NCBI RefSeq assembly: GCF_000383955.1
Contig: NZ_KB913013.1
Coordinates: 5,661,694 to 5,725,693 of the forward strand
DNA length: 64,000 nucleotides
DNA from: Rudanella lutea DSM 19387
Lineage (GTDB): Bacteria > Bacteroidota > Bacteroidia > Cytophagales > Spirosomataceae
Reading direction: 5' to 3'
The notes beneath the pieces are model-generated. The model worked only from the letters and a program-made list of their open reading frames with translations, was not told the DNA's origin and did no database searches. This document shows, in pieces, positions 59,298 to 64,000 of this stretch; position 1 is the first letter of the stretch; each line of letters begins with the position of its first letter. The position numbers and the translations under genes are program-made.

Positions 59298-59786
59298 TTA
59301 TTCGGCGGCCACAGGAGCTGCCTCAGCAGTAGCTTCAGGTTGGGTTGTTGCCTTGGCGGATGTGGTTTGGCGAGTGGTTTTGGCACGGGTAGTCGGGGCC
59401 TTAGCCGTCCGGGTTGGTGCCGGTTTGGTTTTGGCAGCTGCGGGGTCAGCTTTAGGTAGGGGTAGGGCAAGGGGCTGAGGTTCTTTGGCGCGTTTGTTCT
59501 GAGCTCGTTGCGCATTTTTAGCCGCCTTAGCCTCGTTCTTTTGGTTCTTCTTGGCGTCCTTTTTCGCTTTCTTTTCGGCTTTTTTTACCGATTTTTCGGA
59601 CTTCTTCTGATCCTTCTCGGCGTTTTTAGTCAGTTTATCCGCCAGTTTTATCAGCTTCTTTGCCAACTTCGCGGCTGCCTTATCAACGGCCTTCTGCACC
59701 TTTTTAGATTGGGTGCCAACTTCATTGATTTTCAGTTCGATGGCGCTTTTGATGTCGCTCGCCAGCGATTTCTTGTCTGCTTTCAT
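59298..59786 (-). CDS. Histone-H1-like Lys/Ala-rich protein
   Basis: A 162-residue very basic protein. After MKADKKSLASDIKSAIELKI comes a run of Lys-rich heptads (KKVQKAVDKAAAKLAKKL; KKAEKKAKKDAKKNQ) and a C-terminal Pro/Thr/Ala/Lys-rich tail (PKADPAAAKTKPAPTRTAK, then RAKTTRQ). The plan is like histone H1-type proteins of Bacteroidota and Bordetella/Pseudomonas AlgP, which bind DNA. Start chosen at ATG 59786; an upstream in-frame extension reads as noise. Confidence 0.8.
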   Translation of the reverse strand: MKADKKSLASDIKSAIELKINEVGTQSKKVQKAVDKAAAKLAKKLIKLADKLTKNAEKDQKKSEKSVKKAEKKAKKDAKKNQKNEAKAAKNAQRAQNKRAKEPQPLALPLPKADPAAAKTKPAPTRTAKAPTTRAKTTRQTTSAKATTQPEATAEAAPVAAE

Positions 59787-59869
59787 GAGGGTTTTATTAA
59801 GTTCTATAACTGCATTATGTCTAACTGGTAAATACAAGCAGATTTGTGCGGTAAAGCAAGAAAAGTCTG

Positions 59870-60403
59870 TTAAGCTTTTGTTGTTTTTTGCAGGAAGTCC
59901 CAGCAAACAATACCGGCTGTAACCGCAATATTGAGTGAGTGCTTCGTGCCAAACTGCGGGATTTCGACCACCAGGTCGGCCTGTTGGACAACGGTATCGG
60001 CAACACCGGTTACCTCGTTACCAAACACAAAGGCATATCGTTTGTTCGGGGTGGGGGTAAAATCCGACAGTGAGGTACTTCCCTCGGCTTGTTCAATAGC
60101 CACAACGGCCCAGCCTTCGGCCCGGAGCCGGCTGCACAGCGCCAATACGTCAGGTTCATAAATCCACTCAACCGACTCGGTGGCACCCAGGGCCGTTTTG
60201 GTGATGTCGCGGTGGGGTGGCTGTCCCGTGATACCACAGAGGTACAGTTTTTCGGCCCGGAAGGCATCGGCCGTTCGGAAGACCGAGCCCACGTTGTTGA
60301 GGCTGCGAATGTCGTCCAGAATAAGGCAGTACGGAAATTTAGGGACGGTTTTAAATTGATCAACCGAGAGCCGATTAAGCTCGTCGAGAGCGAGTTTACG
60401 CAT
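59870..60403 (-). CDS. SpoU-family RNA 2'-O-methyltransferase (TrmH-like)
   Basis: A 177-residue SPOUT methylase with a trefoil knot. Motif 1 is DDIRSLNNVGSVFRTADAF, motif 2 YAFVFGNEVTGV and motif 3 IPQFGTKHSLNIAVTAGIV, with the Asn-Ile-Ala at the active site. Without an N-terminal extension it fits small TrmH/TrmL-type tRNA methylases. It lies 83 bases upstream of the H1-like gene on the same strand. Confidence 0.88.
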   Translation of the reverse strand: MRKLALDELNRLSVDQFKTVPKFPYCLILDDIRSLNNVGSVFRTADAFRAEKLYLCGITGQPPHRDITKTALGATESVEWIYEPDVLALCSRLRAEGWAVVAIEQAEGSTSLSDFTPTPNKRYAFVFGNEVTGVADTVVQQADLVVEIPQFGTKHSLNIAVTAGIVCWDFLQKTTKA

Positions 60404-60498
60404 ACGTTGGGTACGGGTGATGGCACGTTTGGAGGGGGCAAAGAAACGAACAGCCGGGGAATGTGCAATCTGAATGGGTGATTTTGGACAAACAAAAA

Positions 60499-60547
60499 CC
60501 CGTCGGTCGCGACTTGCCCCAAAGCTGGGCAGGTCGCGACCGACGGG
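60499..60547 (-). terminator. Long terminator after the CHRD lipoprotein gene
   Basis: A 21-base stem (60499-60519 with 60527-60547) with a single wobble and seven-base loop; on the minus strand it is followed by GTTTTTGTTTG. Confidence 0.85.
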
Positions 60548-60592
60548 GTATAACTCGGGGTTGCTCTCTAAAACAACCTCTGGCTTTCTGGC

Positions 60593-61258
60593 TTATTGCG
60601 TGCGGATAATGCCGCCGATTTCGCCGGTTGGCGTGGTCGTTGTCCGTATATTGATCCGGTACAGGCCCCGGCTGAGACTGTCGGCCCGGCTGGCTGATAC
60701 AGATACCGTTCCGCTCAGGGGTGATGTAATGGCTACAGCCGTACCGCTACCGGGGGTTGTGCTGGTGCCGCTGCCTGGTGTGGTACTCGTGCCGCTACCC
60801 GGTGTTGTGCTGGTGCCACTGCCGGGCGTGGTACTTGTGCCGCTACCTGGCGTGGTGCTGGTACCGCTACCCGGTGTTGTGCTGGTGCCACTGCCGGGAG
60901 TAGATACACTCGGGAAGCTACCGGCCAGCAAGATGCTGTTCGCGTAGGCCGCCGTGCCGCTCGCCGTGCCCGTTGTTACGGGGTCGAGGGTGACGGCCGT
61001 GGCGGTCAGGCCCGAATACGATACGGTGTAACTCATGACGTTGGTTGTCCGATTGAGATTGCCCGAAAACGAACCGGTTGCTGTTGAGCTGCCGGACGTA
61101 GCTGAGGTCGATGTGCCAGCACTGTTGATGGTCGCCGTCAGGGGCGTCGAAGCGACTGGTACCGGCGTCGTGTTGTTGTCGTCGTCTGCATTATTACAGG
61201 CGTAGAACAAGGTCGAAAGCAGCCCAAGGGTGGCCACGGCACTCATTACTTTTTTCAT
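60593..61258 (-). CDS. CHRD-domain lipoprotein with internal TPGSGTST repeats
   Basis: A 221-residue lipoprotein; LFYAC places the acylated Cys at residue 21. A CHRD domain (chordin-like, calcium-binding in some) is split: strands ATINSAGTSTSATSG, GSFSGNLNRTTNVMSYTVSY at residues 40-90, then SGTVSVSASRADSLSRGLYRI and EIGGIIRTQ at the end. Between them is a 7-copy run of TPGSGTST, from a 24-base minisatellite (60747-60907). The repeat lies in a loop of the domain. Gene followed by a strong terminator. Confidence 0.85.
   Translation of the reverse strand: MKKVMSAVATLGLLSTLFYACNNADDDNNTTPVPVASTPLTATINSAGTSTSATSGSSTATGSFSGNLNRTTNVMSYTVSYSGLTATAVTLDPVTTGTASGTAAYANSILLAGSFPSVSTPGSGTSTTPGSGTSTTPGSGTSTTPGSGTSTTPGSGTSTTPGSGTSTTPGSGTAVAITSPLSGTVSVSASRADSLSRGLYRINIRTTTTPTGEIGGIIRTQ
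60747..60907 (-). repeat. 24-base minisatellite inside the CHRD gene
   Basis: Six complete units of 24 bases (60747-60770, 60771-60794, 60795-60818, 60819-60842, 60843-60866, 60867-60890) and part of a seventh encode TPGSGTST. Units differ at wobble positions (CTACCGG, CTGCCTGG, CTACCCGG), some alternating as higher-order pairs, which suggests expansion of a two-unit block. Multiples of 24 keep the frame. Confidence 0.9.
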
Positions 61259-61462
61259 ACCAATACGTACGTGTGTTTAAGTTGAACGTATAGAGATAAC
61301 GGCTATGCTATTTGTTCTATATAGATTATTGTGTAAAGCAAGGCAATGGACCCGTTAAAAATGTATATCTAAAGAATGTCATAAAATTCATTTGAATTGT
61401 GAAGCAGTGGGGTGGTTTAAGAGGCTCAAAGCGTGGCTGAGCCGGTACGCACGAGCGGGTTT

Positions 61463-61496
61463 TTTGCCCGTTTCTCCCCGATTTTTACTAAATTTG
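61463..61496 (+). promoter_or_regulatory. mutS promoter
   Basis: TTTG (61463-61466), a 22-base spacer and TAAATTTG (61489-61496, exact TAnnTTTG). The transcript would begin near 61503, giving a leader of about 16 bases before GTG 61519. Confidence 0.55.
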
Positions 61497-61518
61497 TTTA
61501 AACTACCCGCTTACATTA

Positions 61519-64000
61519 GTGAAGACAGCCACGGCTCCCAAACAGGCCAAACCAGCTAAAGAAACTCCTCTCAACCGGCAATACAATCAGGTAAAAGCGA
61601 AATATCCAGGTGCGCTGCTTTTGTTTCGTGTCGGCGACTTTTACGAGACGTTTGGCGAAGATGCCATCAAAGCCAGTAAGATTCTGGGCATTACCCTGAC
61701 CAAGCGGAACAACGGTGGAGCCAACGAAGAACTGGCCGGCTTTCCGCATCACTCGCTCGATACGCATTTGCCCAAACTCGTGCGGGCGGGCGAGCGCGTG
61801 GCCATCTGCGATCAGCTCGAAGACCCGGCGCAGGCTAAGGGAATTGTGCGACGGGGCGTAACCGAACTGGTAACGCCCGGTGTTTCGTTTAACGATAACG
61901 TGCTTGATACCCGCCGGAACAACTACCTGGCATCGGTACATTTTGGGAAAGGGGCGGATGAGTTCGGGGTGGCGTTTCTGGACATCTCGACGGGGGAGTT
62001 TCTGGCCGCTCAGGGCAATGCCGCCTATGTCGATAAGCTGTTGCAGAGTTTCAATCCATCGGAGGTGCTGTACTGTAAACGCAACCGGCAGGAGTTTGGT
62101 AGCCTGTTTGGCAACTCGCCCTCCGGCGATAAATTTCATACGTTTACCCTCGAAGACTGGGCTTTTACCTACGATTTTGGGTACAACTACCTCAAACAGC
62201 ATTTCCAGACTACCTCGCTGAAAGGGTTCGGTATTGAGGGGCTGCCCGATGGCATCATTGCGGCCGGGGTGATTCTGCACTACCTCAACGAGACCGAACA
62301 CAAAGATCTTCAGCATATTACCCGGATAACCCGGCTGGAAGAAGACAAATACGTGTGGCTCGACCGGTTTACCATTCGTAACCTCGAACTGGTGGCGGCT
62401 CAGCAGGAGGGGGGCGTGCCGCTGATTCAGATTCTCGATGGGTCGGTGACACCCATGGGCGCCCGGCTCATGCGAAAGTGGCTCATGCTCCCGCTCAAAG
62501 AAAAGTCACTCATCGACGAGCGGTTGAGCATGGTGGCTCTGTTGCACGACGACGATGAACTGCTCGACCAACTGGTAGGTCACCTGAAACAGATTGGCGA
62601 CCTCGAACGGTTGATCTCCAAGGTCGCCGTTCGCCGGATCAGCCCGCGCGAAATGCTGCAACTGAAACGGTCGCTTCAGCACATACTGCCCATCAAAGAG
62701 CTGTTGATCAACGCCCTAAATGCGCAGCCTGACTCGCCCTCGCTCAAAAAATACGCCGATCAACTGAACCCGGTGGCTTTTCTGGTCGACCGGATCGAGG
62801 CCGAACTGCGCGAAGACCCACCGGTGGTCTCAAATCAGGGCGGAATGATTAAATCGGGGGTGAATGCCGAGCTGGATCACCTGCACGCCTTAGCCTATAC
62901 CGGCAAGGATTATCTGGTGCAGTTGCAGGAGCGCGAAATTGCCCGTACTGGCATAGGCTCGCTCAAGATTGCCTATAACAAGGTGTTCGGCTACTACCTC
63001 GAAGTGACCAATGCCCACAAAGACCGCGTTCCGGCCGACTGGATTCGGAAGCAGACCCTGGTGAATGCCGAGCGGTACATTACGCCCGAGCTGAAAGAAT
63101 ACGAAGACAAGATTCTGAACGCTGAGGAGCAGATTTTTGCCATTGAAGCTCGGATGTATAACGAGCTGGTGCAGGCCGCGGGCGAATACGTCGGGGCTAT
63201 TCAGCAGAACGCGCGGGTTATTTCGGTGCTCGACGTGCTGTCGTCGTTTGCGCGGGTAGCACTCCGTAACAAGTACGTATGCCCGACCATCAACGAGTCG
63301 AAAGTCCTGAATATCAAAGACGGTCGGCACGCGGTGATTGAGCAGCAACTGCCTCCCGGTGAGCCCTACGTACCGAATGATATTTATTTAGACGACGAAA
63401 CCCAGCAGATTATCATCATTACCGGGCCTAACATGGCGGGTAAGTCGGCTCTGTTGCGGCAAGTGGCTCTTATTGTGCTCATGGCGCAGGCGGGGAGCTT
63501 CGTGCCTGCATCGGCGGCTGAAATCGGGTTGGTCGACAAGATTTTCACCCGTGTAGGGGCCGCCGATAACCTCTCGCGGGGCGAAAGTACGTTCATGGTC
63601 GAAATGACCGAAACGGCCAGTATTTTGAATAACCTGAGCGAGCGTAGTCTGGTACTGATGGACGAAATCGGCCGGGGAACGAGTACCTACGATGGTGTGT
63701 CCATTGCCTGGGCTATTGCTGAGTTTCTGCACAATCACTCCAATTGCCGCCCCAAAACCTTGTTTGCTACCCACTACCATGAACTGAACGAGCTGGCTAA
63801 CGACAACCCGCGCATTCGGAACTTCAACGTGGCGGTGAAAGAGGTAGGCAACAAGGTGATTTTCCTCCGCAAACTGAAAGAGGGTGGCTCAGAGCACTCG
63901 TTCGGAATTCACGTGGCTCAAATGGCGGGTATGCCGCCCTCGGTAGTGAGCCGGGCCGGGCAGATTCTGAAACAGCTCGAAGCCTCGCATCAGCGCGAAG
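61519..64000 (+). CDS. mutS: DNA mismatch repair ATPase MutS (3' end beyond window)
   Basis: The window holds 827 residues of a MutS whose end lies past base 64000. The mismatch-reading Phe-x-Glu is present ([13 protein letters not shown], Phe41 and Glu43). The Walker A loop is [10 protein letters not shown] (Lys642), the Walker B is [16 protein letters not shown], and THYHELNEL is the late His motif. Start: GTG 61519 is the first start codon after an in-frame TAA at 61489-61491, and is 16 bases from the predicted transcript start. No mutL is in the window. Confidence 0.95.
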   Translation, partial: MKTATAPKQAKPAKETPLNRQYNQVKAKYPGALLLFRVGDFYETFGEDAIKASKILGITLTKRNNGGANEELAGFPHHSLDTHLPKLVRAGERVAICDQLEDPAQAKGIVRRGVTELVTPGVSFNDNVLDTRRNNYLASVHFGKGADEFGVAFLDISTGEFLAAQGNAAYVDKLLQSFNPSEVLYCKRNRQEFGSLFGNSPSGDKFHTFTLEDWAFTYDFGYNYLKQHFQTTSLKGFGIEGLPDGIIAAGVILHYLNETEHKDLQHITRITRLEEDKYVWLDRFTIRNLELVAAQQEGGVPLIQILDGSVTPMGARLMRKWLMLPLKEKSLIDERLSMVALLHDDDELLDQLVGHLKQIGDLERLISKVAVRRISPREMLQLKRSLQHILPIKELLINALNAQPDSPSLKKYADQLNPVAFLVDRIEAELREDPPVVSNQGGMIKSGVNAELDHLHALAYTGKDYLVQLQEREIARTGIGSLKIAYNKVFGYYLEVTNAHKDRVPADWIRKQTLVNAERYITPELKEYEDKILNAEEQIFAIEARMYNELVQAAGEYVGAIQQNARVISVLDVLSSFARVALRNKYVCPTINESKVLNIKDGRHAVIEQQLPPGEPYVPNDIYLDDETQQIIIITGPNMAGKSALLRQVALIVLMAQAGSFVPASAAEIGLVDKIFTRVGAADNLSRGESTFMVEMTETASILNNLSERSLVLMDEIGRGTSTYDGVSIAWAIAEFLHNHSNCRPKTLFATHYHELNELANDNPRIRNFNVAVKEVGNKVIFLRKLKEGGSEHSFGIHVAQMAGMPPSVVSRAGQILKQLEASHQRE

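Noticed and set aside
60747-60907. CRISPR-like periodic repeat
   Set aside because: Units are directly adjacent without spacers, multiples of three, and in frame in a lipoprotein gene.

Overview
The window looks like a chromosomal segment of a Bacteroidota, most likely a Cytophagales member close to Spirosoma. This is an inference from gene content: an acyl-ornithine carbamoyltransferase (ArgF'), an Oar-like TonB-dependent receptor, a PorU2-like C25 protease of the type IX secretion family, a PadR/PspC/DUF2807 cluster, an exported PafA-type phosphatase and a ThuA-PVC-azurin fusion. Several promoters also fit the Bacteroidota pattern (TTTG at -33, TAnnTTTG at -7) rather than the E. coli one. 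Base composition looks even, a little over half G+C by eye. No insertion sequence, prophage, CRISPR array, rRNA or tRNA was recognised.

Layout. 1-5.3 kb: an alpha/beta hydrolase, then argD, argF' and argB of the arginine pathway, then an HMG-CoA-lyase-like enzyme. 5.3-12.5 kb: a small membrane protein, a degenerate A-type Fe-S carrier, a 1283-residue NtrY-like histidine kinase, a NUMOD4/HNH/HTH protein, a CoA-binding protein and fabH. 12.6-17.1 kb (all minus): selD, hydrolase, an RsmI-like methylase, an MBL-fold hydrolase, pssA, purS. 17.3-25.9 kb: an Oar-like receptor, patatin, polyprenyl synthase, a collapsed Uma2 remnant, pafA-like and cvfB. 26.2-29.3 kb: a sugar-acid cluster (HpcH/HpaI aldolase, uxaC, eda). 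29.4-36.5 kb: a 580-base non-coding stretch with paired stem-loops, a cysteine-containing outer-membrane protein, two transglutaminase-like paralogues around an exported PPC protein, and a sorbosone-dehydrogenase-like protein. 36.7-40.8 kb: padR, PspC/DUF2807 and DUF2807 genes with a promoter lying in repeats. 40.8-49.5 kb: PorU2-like protease, a GT-C-like membrane protein, thiamin pyrophosphokinase, guanine deaminase, a nucleotidyltransferase, moaC and moeA. 49.5-51.1 kb: an ECF sigma factor followed by three very small membrane proteins that share motifs. 51.3-58.4 kb: AraC regulator, sugar epimerase-like protein, Gfo/Idh oxidoreductase and the large ThuA-azurin fusion, probably one sugar-oxidation locus. 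58.4-64 kb: a sensorless histidine kinase, a histone-H1-like protein, a SpoU-type methylase, a CHRD lipoprotein with an internal minisatellite, and mutS, cut by the window end.

The two most unusual signals are (1) a recurring class of intergenic hairpins whose arms are built from short quasi-repeated words, in at least four unrelated word families (AATGTA-type, purine GGAGGAAGG-type, GGTTTCGGGTCTATGG-type, GAGTGAATGATTG-type), mostly beyond gene ends and mostly without a U-tract; and (2) the sigma-factor cassette with chained micro-motifs. Other leads are an Ala at the residue that separates acetyl- from succinyl-ornithine carbamoyltransferases, a promoter-embedded triple repeat upstream of padR, and matching palindromes around the NUMOD4 gene.
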